From Paenibacillus algorifonticola (GTDB lineage Bacteria > Bacillota > Bacilli > Paenibacillales > Paenibacillaceae), in assembly GCF_000971975.1 (NCBI RefSeq), contig NZ_LAQO01000007.1, positions 242,171-306,170 on the forward strand: a stretch of 64,000 nucleotides of DNA. Reading direction: 5' to 3'. The position numbers and the translations under genes were made by a program. The notes below the pieces were generated by a model. The model did no database searches. It was not told the DNA's origin and saw only the letters and a list, made by a program, of their open reading frames with translations. This document shows, piece by piece, positions 42,165-51,515 of the stretch. The number at the start of each line of letters is the position of its first letter. Position 1 is the first letter of the stretch.

Positions 42165-45100
42165 GATAACTTTTTACACCTCTTTATTATTGGATTATTA
42201 GGATTAATCGGAACATCCCCGTTCCAAATTTTATTTTTCATTTCCATTTGCAATTTCCTTACCATCTTTCTTGCCTCTTGTTTATTTATACCATCTTCTT
42301 CTTCAAATAAGCTTAGAATAACTTCAATTCTTCCTTCTACAATAGCACTATATAGTGGGTGTGATCCATTATGGAACACTTTCATTCCCTTTACTTTAGC
42401 TGTTTTTGAACTATCAGGAAGATGGATACCATTAAATGCTTCATCCATTCTGCCCCCTAATCCTACATCATTGAAAAACAATATATATTTCTTCCAAATC
42501 TCCTCAGGTATTACATGATGAGCCTGCATTTTATCTCCAACCCTGCCTTGCAGTTGTTTATCAAGCTTCGTGCTACTTAACCCAAACGGATCCATCCAAA
42601 CATTCGGATCCAACACATACCCATACAACCTAAACCCGCCTGCTAGTCTTATCGGGTCTTGCTGCGTGTACATTCCTTCTTGCGGCGAATAATAACGGAA
42701 GCGGTTGTAATACAATCCCGTCTCCTCATCCTCATATTGTCCCGGGTATCGGAATGGACAATCCTTTCTTTTTCCTTGCAGATTATACCAAGGAATTTGT
42801 CCATAGATATCCAGCTCACAGGACCACATTTTCGTCCCGCTCTCATCATACATCTCCACGGGCGTTCCTAGATGATTCGTTATAATACTATACGTGCCCT
42901 CAGACGTGATCTTCGCAGCTGGATGGAACGTCCCCTCATCAAAAATCCACGTAATCAATTGATCAGAAATCGTGTCCGCAACTTCTGCTTCCTCGACTTT
43001 TTCCTTTTTCCATTCATGCAGGATATTATTCCCATCCCACACATAACAGTTTACCATACCTCCAAAATGCTTTTCTATCCGTCTTCCTAACGGATCGTAC
43101 TTAAATGTTACTTCTTGCCCGTCCGGGCGTACGACCCTGCTCATCATCCCATTGCCGTAATAATCATATTGCCAACGCTTTCCTCCCGCGTCGATCTTTT
43201 CGACTAATTGCCCTTCTTCGTCGTAGCGATAGCGCGTCCCCTTCATGCTTAGCAAGCGACCGCCTGACCCATATTCCCGATCGGGCTCATATCGGTCTCC
43301 GTACAAATTCCCAACCTCATCCGTATGCCGAAAAAGCCTACTGAAGTTCTCGCTGCTATCCGATGCGACCAGGTCACCAAAATCATTGTAGCTATACGTC
43401 GCTCGCTTGCCGAACAGATCATCCTTAATCGACTTTAACCGATTGTTGATGCCCCATTCATATGTTCTCTTCCGGCTTTCGCTCCCTCCTGCCTTCACCT
43501 TGTGGCGCTCGGGGTGTCCAGCAGCATCATATTGCCAGCTACTTATCATACCTCCTGGCAGCAAACGCTCGATTTCTTGCCCCAACGCATTATATTTCAT
43601 TCGGGCTTGCCATGAACTATTTTCTTTCGCAGAAGAATGACTCCCTCGCTGCTCCTGAAGCGTTTGACTCGCTTCCATCCGCTTAACCTGACCTATCTCA
43701 TCCCGGTCAATCGTGAGCTGCGCACCAAAGCTGCTGCTCATGGCTATCCGGTTACCCTGCTCATCGTATTCGCTCGCTACCCAATAGTCGTCTCGCCATT
43801 CTTTCATCAGCTGTCCGGCTTGGTTATACTCGAATTTCACAGTCGTATGCGGATTCGTCGTTTTGAACAAATGACCAATCCGGTTGTAGGCGTACGTCTC
43901 CATCCAACCATCGCTATATTCCGTTTGTGTAATCTGACCTTGCGGATTATGGCGGAAGGCTGTCCAGCGGTTGCCCGGACGCGTAATCCGTTTCAACAAT
44001 CCGCCTGTGCTGTGCGCGTAACTTCTGGCCAGTCCGTCAAAACCAATCTCCCTTACAATCTGTCCGTTCGCATCACGCTCTAGCTCATAGCGCTCTTCAC
44101 GCTCATTTACAACGCCGACCAGTTCCTCTTCCTGATTATAAAGAAGATCGACGCGTCTGTTCTTTTCCTCCCGCCAGCGCAGCTTGCCTAGCGGTGTATA
44201 CCCGAATCGCACGCGCTGCTGGTTATTTTCTGCCAGAATGACATCATCATAGGCATTGTATTGCAGGTTCATTACATCGCCATCAGGTAAACTGATCTGC
44301 GTAACTCGTCCCAAGGCATCATACGCAAAAATCTGCTTAGCTCCCGCAGCATTGCTTTCTTCCAGACATACCCCGCGGTGATCATACGTCCAGCGGCTGA
44401 TCGCTCCATTCGCAGAAGTGGCTTCAATTAAATTGTGTTGCTCGTCATAACCGAACTTTGCAGTCGTCCCGAATGGACTTTTAACTTCGATTAAGCGATG
44501 CTGCTCATCGTATTGAAAGGTGGTTGTTGCCCCATCCGCTCCGCAAATTCCCCTCACATGCCCATCAGCATCATACTTCCAGCTTTGCATTCCGCCTTCT
44601 GGGTCGATCACTTTCAGCAGTTGCCCATTCTCCGTATAAGCGAAGCGCCATTCACTGCCATCCATCTCCATCTGCTTCGTCAATTGACCTTGCTCATCGT
44701 ATTCATAAGCAGTCTGAATGCCATCTTCATCCGTTTCACTTAATAAATCGGCCTGGTCATTGTACGAATAGCAATAGATACCGCCAAGCGGATTCACCAT
44801 CCGTGTACAAAAATAACGCTCATCATACTCAAACACCGTCCGGTGCCCTTGGCTATTCTCTACCTCATTAAATCCGTTGTCATAACGGATTTTTCCTTCC
44901 AGCAAACCATCATCGCCATACGTATGGACGCATCTTGCCCCCGTCGTTGGGCCGTCATAATGCCAGTGGAAGCTGTAGCCGTTGCGATCCGTCTTGCGCA
45001 CCATCAGGTGCTGATCATAACGGATATGCGTGGTTTGACCGAGCGCATCCGTGATCGCGATCAAATCGCCTGCTTCGTTATACGCGTAGCGAACCAGCAA

Positions 45101-47905
45101 ATCCCACTTGCGACTGTATCCTTTTCCATATACATGAGTCACAGCTGTCATACGCCCCGCTTGATCCGTCCCCACTTCCAACTCCCGCCCTACGCTGTCT
45201 ATCACCTGTCGTATAAATCCACGTTCGTCATAATATAGGGCAATACGATGGCTAAATTCATTTTCCACACGGTGCAGTCGATACAACGATTCTTGCCCAT
45301 CTCTCTGCTCCTCAGCGGCAAGTGTTTTAGCTGTTGTGCCCATAAACCCTACTGGCGGCTTCGCTGGCACAGGTCTCGTCAGTCGGTAGCCTTTCCCCGC
45401 AATAATCTCCTGTTCAGGCTCCGTTATCGTCCGTTGCGTAAGCCCCGAAGCGGAGCCAAGCCCACGTTTAGGCTGCGCCTGTTCCTTATCCCTCATGGTT
45501 TCAGCGATCACAGCTGGCTCAAAATAATACGTCAACCGACTCTCATGGTCGTACAGCGTATAATTCTTCCCCAGACGGCGCAGCGTCAGACGCTCCAACC
45601 GGTTAAACATCTCGATCTTGCCGCGATGCAGCAGCTCGAACGAAGCGACGCGCCCATCTCCCAACAGGACGCCGATTCCGTCCCCCATCACACTTAGGCG
45701 CATATCCAGAGCGTGATGCGCACCATGCCCGAGCCAGCCGTTATGACGGCTGTCGCTGATCCAGCGCCGTTCCCAGCTTAGAGGCAGCGGTCCTGGAAAA
45801 GCAAAATCCTCCGCTTCGCTCATCATCCGTCCTGTAATCAGATCGACGGGCTCAAAGCCCCATTTGCAGAACTTGTCCTTCAGCCCCTTCGTCCCACCGA
45901 ACTTGGACAATACTTTATGATTCAAGGCGGTCAGCCCTTTATTCACCATCGTATTTTTCGCGGCTGCCGCAAGCAGCGACTTTGTCCGGTCCGCAAGCTG
46001 CTCCTGCATTTTTGCGATTTTGCCCTCGACCTGCTTTTGAAGATTGTCCGCTTGTCCCTTGACCCTCTTCGCAGCGGTCAGCACCTTGTCCATTTGGCTC
46101 TTCGCCAGCACCAGTGCCTTCTCACCGCCCTGCTTCAGCACGGCCTTGCCGACCTTCTTGGCTACTTTACTCGCAATCTTCGCTGCGCCAAACGCATCCC
46201 CGACACCCGGAACCATACAAAGCAGCGACATGCCGGCCCCGAGAAAATCGCCGCGCGCCAGACTAATTCCCGCATTCACGACGTCGAAGACCGCTCCCAC
46301 GCCTGGCAGCATGCCCAGCACATCAAGCCCCATCTGCACTTTATCCCAGAAGCCTTCCTTTTCCTTATCTATTTTCGCTTGTTCCGCCTCTGGATTCGTT
46401 ATGACGGAGTAGCTTTGGCGGTCAGAGCCATCGGCTATAATTTTGCTGCCGCCCGCCTCCGAATTATCGTTCAGGATCAGACTGCCACCTTTGCCAAGCA
46501 CAATAATCTCATCCTCTGCCTGCGCCTGAAACGTCTTAAACTCCTTGAAAGATAGCTCCTCCGGTGCAGAAAGGACAATATCCTTATCGCTCGCCAGCTC
46601 AATGCCCGTCTCCTCATTCATGGATAGGAAGAGTGCTCCTTCGGTCGCCGTGAACGTAATGTCCTGCAAGCCTAATGTAAAATCCTTCCCATAGCTGGTT
46701 GTAAAAGATTTCACCGTCGTATCGGCCATTTTCTGCTCGGCCTTCGCCGCGGCTTCCCCGCTTCCGGAGGACGGCGTCCGTACCGAGTTGATCAGCATCG
46801 CATCCTCTTCCTGCTTGCCGGGAAAATACAGCTTCACCCGCGACCCGACCTGCGGCATCGAATGAATAAAATGGCTCGCAGACGACGAATAGGGGAACCA
46901 TACCGCTTCCTGCTCGGGCTGCTGCGGATCGATATCCAGATGCACCTTCGCTTTTTTCGGGGCAACTGCAATGACTTTGCCTTCTACGGCAAGACCGACT
47001 AAATAGGGATTATACAGCTTATTGCGGCGAACGCCGCCCGCAATGGCGCAGTCGTATTCGAACGCCAGCATCGACTGCTCAAGCTCGGCCTTCATGCCCA
47101 CAACCGTGAACCACACCCCGTTCAGTTCCACTTGATCGCCCAGCGCGTAGAGCTTATCTAACTTGATCGTACAGCGGGTAAAAATCTGCTCACCGAGCGC
47201 CTCGCCTGCTGCCGGAACAGCCGTGACGAATGCCCCTACATCACGACTCATCTGATACGCCATTCCTGACGGCAGCTTATGCCGGCGCAGCCCTGATGGC
47301 GCTCCCACCCAGAGCGACACGCCATGCCTGGAAACGTCCGGCGTCAGCATCGCCCCGGCATGGGAGGCTATTCTATGCAAAAACTCCCAATCTGTCTCCT
47401 CGTACTGGAGCAGCAGCTTGCCAACCTTCTGCGATGGCTCGAAGGCATCTATCCGGTAATTAGCACCTGGAAAAGCCGCCAGCACCTCCGTTATTACCTG
47501 ATGATAGGTCAAGCCCGCATGCTGGAAAGAACGGCTTTTCCGCTCACCATCAAGCTTTTGCGTATGTGAGACTACAACCAGCTCTATCCTTTCATTGCCT
47601 TGCGACTCGATTAGCTCCAATTGATCAAGCTGCCCTAGAAACAGCGGATAATCCTGTCCAAGTGCACTACCCGCATCAAACGTATCGCCTTTTACCCACA
47701 GTCCGACCTCATCACCGCTGCTTGCATGCCTTACGACGTCATGCCCAGCCTTTTCTTTGAGCCTTCCCTTCACATACAGCTTGGCATGCTCGCCTGGCTT
47801 GCGGCTTAACGCCATGCCTTCCAGCCGAATCGCACCGTACGGCCATTTGAGCGTCAGCTCGCGGACGGTCAGGCCACCAAGCTGATCTTCTTTTTTCACA
47901 GCCAC
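42161..47905 (-). CDS. VgrG-Rhs fusion polymorphic toxin with AHH nuclease tip
   Basis: 1914 residues. About 1-390 is a VgrG/gp27-gp5-like spike (LLQYEETDWEFLHRIASHAG, PYLVGLAVEGKVIAVAPKKA). A hydrophobic glycine-rich region at about 525-580 (LGMLPGVGAVFDVVNAG, MVPGVGDAFG) is followed by a coiled coil. DUF6531 starts near 683 (GFEPVDLITGRMMSEAEDF), then YD repeats to about 1740, and the core ends at DPIRLAGGFRLYGYV. The 138-residue tip has KMQAHHVIPEEIW and HNGSHPLYSAIV, an HNH/AHH nuclease. GTG start with GGAGGGAGGG upstream. The tip is probably auto-cleaved inside the Rhs shell (known for Rhs). A VgrG fused to Rhs in a Gram-positive genome without T6SS genes is unusual. Confidence 0.88.
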   Translation of the reverse strand: MAVKKEDQLGGLTVRELTLKWPYGAIRLEGMALSRKPGEHAKLYVKGRLKEKAGHDVVRHASSGDEVGLWVKGDTFDAGSALGQDYPLFLGQLDQLELIESQGNERIELVVVSHTQKLDGERKSRSFQHAGLTYHQVITEVLAAFPGANYRIDAFEPSQKVGKLLLQYEETDWEFLHRIASHAGAMLTPDVSRHGVSLWVGAPSGLRRHKLPSGMAYQMSRDVGAFVTAVPAAGEALGEQIFTRCTIKLDKLYALGDQVELNGVWFTVVGMKAELEQSMLAFEYDCAIAGGVRRNKLYNPYLVGLAVEGKVIAVAPKKAKVHLDIDPQQPEQEAVWFPYSSSASHFIHSMPQVGSRVKLYFPGKQEEDAMLINSVRTPSSGSGEAAAKAEQKMADTTVKSFTTSYGKDFTLGLQDITFTATEGALFLSMNEETGIELASDKDIVLSAPEELSFKEFKTFQAQAEDEIIVLGKGGSLILNDNSEAGGSKIIADGSDRQSYSVITNPEAEQAKIDKEKEGFWDKVQMGLDVLGMLPGVGAVFDVVNAGISLARGDFLGAGMSLLCMVPGVGDAFGAAKIASKVAKKVGKAVLKQGGEKALVLAKSQMDKVLTAAKRVKGQADNLQKQVEGKIAKMQEQLADRTKSLLAAAAKNTMVNKGLTALNHKVLSKFGGTKGLKDKFCKWGFEPVDLITGRMMSEAEDFAFPGPLPLSWERRWISDSRHNGWLGHGAHHALDMRLSVMGDGIGVLLGDGRVASFELLHRGKIEMFNRLERLTLRRLGKNYTLYDHESRLTYYFEPAVIAETMRDKEQAQPKRGLGSASGLTQRTITEPEQEIIAGKGYRLTRPVPAKPPVGFMGTTAKTLAAEEQRDGQESLYRLHRVENEFSHRIALYYDERGFIRQVIDSVGRELEVGTDQAGRMTAVTHVYGKGYSRKWDLLVRYAYNEAGDLIAITDALGQTTHIRYDQHLMVRKTDRNGYSFHWHYDGPTTGARCVHTYGDDGLLEGKIRYDNGFNEVENSQGHRTVFEYDERYFCTRMVNPLGGIYCYSYNDQADLLSETDEDGIQTAYEYDEQGQLTKQMEMDGSEWRFAYTENGQLLKVIDPEGGMQSWKYDADGHVRGICGADGATTTFQYDEQHRLIEVKSPFGTTAKFGYDEQHNLIEATSANGAISRWTYDHRGVCLEESNAAGAKQIFAYDALGRVTQISLPDGDVMNLQYNAYDDVILAENNQQRVRFGYTPLGKLRWREEKNRRVDLLYNQEEELVGVVNEREERYELERDANGQIVREIGFDGLARSYAHSTGGLLKRITRPGNRWTAFRHNPQGQITQTEYSDGWMETYAYNRIGHLFKTTNPHTTVKFEYNQAGQLMKEWRDDYWVASEYDEQGNRIAMSSSFGAQLTIDRDEIGQVKRMEASQTLQEQRGSHSSAKENSSWQARMKYNALGQEIERLLPGGMISSWQYDAAGHPERHKVKAGGSESRKRTYEWGINNRLKSIKDDLFGKRATYSYNDFGDLVASDSSENFSRLFRHTDEVGNLYGDRYEPDREYGSGGRLLSMKGTRYRYDEEGQLVEKIDAGGKRWQYDYYGNGMMSRVVRPDGQEVTFKYDPLGRRIEKHFGGMVNCYVWDGNNILHEWKKEKVEEAEVADTISDQLITWIFDEGTFHPAAKITSEGTYSIITNHLGTPVEMYDESGTKMWSCELDIYGQIPWYNLQGKRKDCPFRYPGQYEDEETGLYYNRFRYYSPQEGMYTQQDPIRLAGGFRLYGYVLDPNVWMDPFGLSSTKLDKQLQGRVGDKMQAHHVIPEEIWKKYILFFNDVGLGGRMDEAFNGIHLPDSSKTAKVKGMKVFHNGSHPLYSAIVEGRIEVILSLFEEEDGINKQEARKMVRKLQMEMKNKIWNGDVPINPNNPIIKRCKKLS

Positions 47906-47923
47906 CTGTACCCTCCCTCCTTT

Positions 47924-48304
47924 CTATTTCTGCCCGTCATCTTCCACATAAATGATGCCATTCTCATCTTTTACACAGGTCACATAAGAGCAGTTCAGCA
48001 AGGCGGGCTTGCCCTCCACTAGTAAATCCGGCTTGCCGTTCACCCATTCCATATGCACTTCAGGCTCACATGGCCCATCCTGCGCTTCACAGACGCCAAA
48101 GGTAAAAATATGGGTATTCACCTTGCTGTCGCCCACATTCATCAGCGGCTGCCCTTTCAAATACATGCCATGGCTTTGCGGCAAATTGAGAATATTCGGG
48201 TGACTGCCGCAAGCGCAGCGCAACATGGCTCCACGCACCACATAGCTAAACTCCGGCTCATCTCCGCCATCTGTTCGGTTTAATCCTCTAACTATATTAG
48301 ACAT
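47924..48304 (-). CDS. DUF4280 PAAR-like protein
   Basis: 126 residues from the ATG at 48304, six bases after GGGGGAA. The DUF4280 pattern is clear: YVVRGAMLRCACGSHPN, YLKGQPLMNVGDSKV, a central Cys-containing FGVCEAQDGPCEP and C-terminal LLNCSYVTCVKDENG. DUF4280 is related to PAAR, the conical metal-binding tip that caps VgrG-type spikes. It ends 19 bp before the VgrG-Rhs gene and should sharpen or load that spike. Six cysteines could bind a metal ion. Confidence 0.85.
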   Translation of the reverse strand: MSNIVRGLNRTDGGDEPEFSYVVRGAMLRCACGSHPNILNLPQSHGMYLKGQPLMNVGDSKVNTHIFTFGVCEAQDGPCEPEVHMEWVNGKPDLLVEGKPALLNCSYVTCVKDENGIIYVEDDGQK

Positions 48305-48329
48305 GCTCACTTCCCCCTTTGCTCGTTGA

Positions 48330-48815
48330 TTATGAACGCGATATATTTGCCGGAACTAAAATAAAACCCGTGCTGGCACGCCTAAGCAGGCTCTCCGCCA
48401 CATCCAAATGTACAAAGCAACAGCCTGCTGCAGTAAAGAGCTTACTGCGGGTTAAAGCAAGCTTGCCTGCATCCAGTACGATTTTCCGCCATATGCCCAT
48501 CGCATCCCTCTCGCTTGCACTAGACAGAAGGTCACGCTCGGGCGGTTCAATGCGCCAGTACAGCTCCTGCCGTTTCGCCTCCCGTGCATTTAAAATGACC
48601 GTGCTGCTGCGAAGTTCCAGCTCATACAGCTCGAGCAGCCGCTTCACCCGGTCAGAAACGATTCGCTGCGGCTTATCGCTCCAATCTGTGAAAGCAAATC
48701 CTGCGTGCTCTCTGACATACAAATTGCCATGCTCCCTGCTGTCTCCCCCGCTTCTAGGTTCAATTTCCATCACCTGACGCATCTGCTCATCCTGCTTCAG
48801 CATAAAATAATGCAT
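48330..48815 (-). CDS. Imm11/DUF1629-like protein of the spike cluster
   Basis: 161 residues. The start MHYFMLKQDEQMRQV, the middle RIVSDRVKRLLELYELELR and the end FVHLDVAESLLRRASTGFIL resemble proteins related to Imm11/DUF1629 that accompany VgrG, DUF4280 and pentapeptide genes in Bacillota. Because it sits upstream of the toxin, among structural genes, it is more likely an accessory factor than the immunity protein. GAGGAGC is very close to the ATG at 48815. Assignment is by pattern and context. Confidence 0.55.
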   Translation of the reverse strand: MHYFMLKQDEQMRQVMEIEPRSGGDSREHGNLYVREHAGFAFTDWSDKPQRIVSDRVKRLLELYELELRSSTVILNAREAKRQELYWRIEPPERDLLSSASERDAMGIWRKIVLDAGKLALTRSKLFTAAGCCFVHLDVAESLLRRASTGFILVPANISRS

Positions 48816-48857
48816 TGCTCCTCGTAACCTCCCCGAATGTTGTATGTGCCCTAATCG

Positions 48858-49988
48858 TTAACCGCCAGCCGGGACAGGAACCCCACTTTCATCCTCTACC
48901 ATCCACTGAATATTTCGTTTCTGATCTTCACTCAGTTGCCATTTATGTGCATCGCTGCTCATGACCAAAGCCCCTTTCATGCAAGCTCCGCTAAAGTCGG
49001 CGTTATAAAAGTCCGCATAAAGCAGATCAGCTCCCTCTAAATCTGCATCCTTAAAGCTAATGCCTCTAAAGCCAAGAACCATACCATCCTTTACAACTTG
49101 CCTCCCACCAGCAGCTTCCCTGAATGAAGCACCGTCCAGCTTGCAACTGCTAAAGTCAGCGTCAAACAATAAGCTTTGACTGAGATTAGTACCGCTTAGC
49201 TTGCTACCGCTAAAGTCGGTTCCAATACAGGTGGATCGCTCCATTTTGGCGTTGCTCCAATTCCCGCTTGTGCAGTGGCTGTGCCTGAGATCAATGTCGG
49301 CATAATTTCCGCCGCTCAAATCCAAGCTCCGCAAATCGCTCGCTATATAGGCGGTAGGGTGCTTTTGCTCCAGCCATTCCTGCACAGCCTTGGCATCCTT
49401 GTCCGCCAGATCCTCCATCCATAGCTGCTCGCTATAATCCTTGTATTCGCCTGTTCGGATTCGCAATATTTCAGCTCGCTTCACTGCTTCAAATTCTGGC
49501 AGCACTAACAGCTGCGGAAGCGCCTGGCGCAGCCACTCGCGCACATATTGATGCAGCGTCACGATTTCACGAAGCCTGACCGTCCGGGAATCGAACGCTG
49601 CGCCATTTGGCGTATACGGGCGTGCTGCCATAGCCCCCTCTTCCATTCGGTCCAAGTATGGATACAGCCAGTCGCATTCATACAGCTCTATACATTCGCA
49701 GCGGTCCATATACCAAGTGTCGTCGTAGGCTTCCAGTGCATATTTCAGCTCCCCCTGCATAAGCCATGACCGTAAATAGGAGAAATGAATGTAGCCAATT
49801 GGCCCCTTCTCCCCTCGCGCCTGCTGCTCACTGATACGCATGCATAAAGCACGAAAGACCGCTTTAAGCTGTTCAATATGCGCATCCATTCCGCTGCGCC
49901 AGAGCTTGTCCAGTTGGACCAGCATTTGAGTGCGCAGCGGTGCAAGCTCCTCCTCGCCAGCCTCGATTCCATGTTTAAAAACGTCCAT
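48858..49988 (-). CDS. Pentapeptide-repeat protein of the spike cluster
   Basis: 376 residues. The first ~215 are helical and not recognised. From about 216 to 345 come pentapeptide repeats of the A(D/N)LXX type (LDLSGGNYADIDLRHSH, DFSGSKLSGTNLSQS, DLEGADLLYADFYNADFSG), which fold as a right-handed beta-helix. AGAGGTGA precedes the ATG. It lies between the stand-alone VgrG-like gene and the Imm11-like gene, all on one strand. Pentapeptide proteins recur in such spike and toxin clusters in Bacillota; a structural or adaptor role is inferred. Confidence 0.82.
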   Translation of the reverse strand: MDVFKHGIEAGEEELAPLRTQMLVQLDKLWRSGMDAHIEQLKAVFRALCMRISEQQARGEKGPIGYIHFSYLRSWLMQGELKYALEAYDDTWYMDRCECIELYECDWLYPYLDRMEEGAMAARPYTPNGAAFDSRTVRLREIVTLHQYVREWLRQALPQLLVLPEFEAVKRAEILRIRTGEYKDYSEQLWMEDLADKDAKAVQEWLEQKHPTAYIASDLRSLDLSGGNYADIDLRHSHCTSGNWSNAKMERSTCIGTDFSGSKLSGTNLSQSLLFDADFSSCKLDGASFREAAGGRQVVKDGMVLGFRGISFKDADLEGADLLYADFYNADFSGACMKGALVMSSDAHKWQLSEDQKRNIQWMVEDESGVPVPAGG

Positions 49989-50027
49989 GCTTCACCTCTT
50001 TCAAGCGGAGTATGTGCGGTTTTCTAT

Positions 50028-51515
50028 CTAGTTGTTGCGCACCTGATTGCCCTTCATTATGATATCCTCATCAATGAGCAGCGAGCTTCCCTTGCAGGTC
50101 ATCTCTACTTTTTCACTTGCGGCGATAACTAGCGTTTTCGACTGGATCGTCACATTTTCCACAGCGGTCACTTTGACATCTTTGCTACTCATAATCGTAA
50201 TGCCATCCGCATCGCTCAATACGATCGATACGCCTTCACCCGTTATCGTAATTTGATCAGGGGCGAGCACGATCATTTTTCCGTTTTTGGTTTTTATCGT
50301 TTTGATTTCCGGATTGTCCATTGGATCGCCGCCCCCAGCCGCGCCGACTGCAGCGCTTCCTCCTGCCGCTGCACCTGATCCTCCAGTTGCACCCGCTCCG
50401 CCGCCTGCTTCCGGTCCGGGCTTCGGCACTGAGCTCATAGCTAGTGCATCTTTCTCCTTATGGGTCGGAAAATAAATTCGAATGTCGTCGCCTTGCTCCG
50501 GCATACAGTAAAAACCAGCATTATCCGCCGACGCGTAAATCGTGGAATAAGGAAACCAGCAAGCCGCCCTTTCATCCTGCTCCGAATCCATATTCAGATG
50601 AACCTTCAACTGATCGCGGCTCACCGCAAGAACCGTTCCTTGAATCGAAGCCCCTACAATGTCGGTGTTATACTGCTTGGGCAGCGACAAGCCGCCTTTT
50701 GGAGCGAGCGTGTAGCGCCTGAGCAGCACAGATTTTTCGAGGATAAGCACGACCTTGTTTACGACCAATTTTCTATTTTGGAACGCCACCTCATGCCCGA
50801 TATCCAGCCCCTGCTCTGACTGCGCCTCATAAAAAACAAAATCATGCTCCGTTACGTTCGGAATACGGCTGCGCATCGCCTGATGGTACAAATCCATTCG
50901 CTTATGCACGCGGTAATTATAAACGGACAATTTCCCTTTGCTGCCCAGCTCCGGTACTCCGATATAGCACAAAGCCCGCTCATCCATTGCAACGGGTACG
51001 AGGCCCGTGTGAAAATGGGACGCCAGCCGCTTGAGCAGCTGCCAATCCGTCTCTCGATACTGAAGCACCATATTGCCAAGCGCCGCTCCGTCAGATGCAA
51101 AATCTATAACCTGCGCTCTGGCGTAATCGCCTGTAATTTGCTTGGCTAGCTGTTCGTACAACAGCCCTTTGTTCTGGAATGACCTATCCTTCGGTGCCGC
51201 ATCCCATAAATACGTGTGCGATACAGCTTCCGCCCGAATCGTATATACGCCATTCGCCTGCAAAATCTGTACACCCAGAACCATGCCATGAAATAGCGTC
51301 ACTTGATTTCCCTGCTCATCGATATCTGTGACTTTAATCGAGGTTTGCGCATCGGCCATATGCACGTAGCTGTCCCTGCTGCTTTCAGGTACGATTCCTG
51401 AAAAAGTCAATCGCACATGCTCATTAATGGCTTTCACAATCTTCAGCTCATGCAGTCGTTCCACCGCAAAAGGTGTGATTTTAATATGCGAGTTTACAAC
51501 CTCTACTTCATTCAT
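50028..51515 (-). CDS. Stand-alone VgrG-like spike protein
   Basis: 495 residues. The N-terminal ~250 form a gp27-like base (MVLQYRETDWQLLKRLASHF), then an OB-like domain (VGASIQGTVLAVSRDQLKVH, PYSTIYASADNAGFYCMPEQ). A 40-residue Gly/Ala-rich linker (about 368-405) leads to a beta-helix-like spike (ITITGEGVSIVLSDADGITI, then repeats of VTIQSK/VIAASE). It shares the design of the spike half of the VgrG-Rhs protein but ends without a toxin. AGGAGG and GGAG precede the ATG, and it overlaps the DcrB-like gene by 8 bp. It may form heterotrimers with the fused spike. Confidence 0.87.
   Translation of the reverse strand: MNEVEVVNSHIKITPFAVERLHELKIVKAINEHVRLTFSGIVPESSRDSYVHMADAQTSIKVTDIDEQGNQVTLFHGMVLGVQILQANGVYTIRAEAVSHTYLWDAAPKDRSFQNKGLLYEQLAKQITGDYARAQVIDFASDGAALGNMVLQYRETDWQLLKRLASHFHTGLVPVAMDERALCYIGVPELGSKGKLSVYNYRVHKRMDLYHQAMRSRIPNVTEHDFVFYEAQSEQGLDIGHEVAFQNRKLVVNKVVLILEKSVLLRRYTLAPKGGLSLPKQYNTDIVGASIQGTVLAVSRDQLKVHLNMDSEQDERAACWFPYSTIYASADNAGFYCMPEQGDDIRIYFPTHKEKDALAMSSVPKPGPEAGGGAGATGGSGAAAGGSAAVGAAGGGDPMDNPEIKTIKTKNGKMIVLAPDQITITGEGVSIVLSDADGITIMSSKDVKVTAVENVTIQSKTLVIAASEKVEMTCKGSSLLIDEDIIMKGNQVRNN

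Noticed and set aside
45917..46555. 212-codon plus-strand frame opposite the VgrG-Rhs gene
   Set aside because: Shadow of the Rhs coding strand; no start signal or family pattern.
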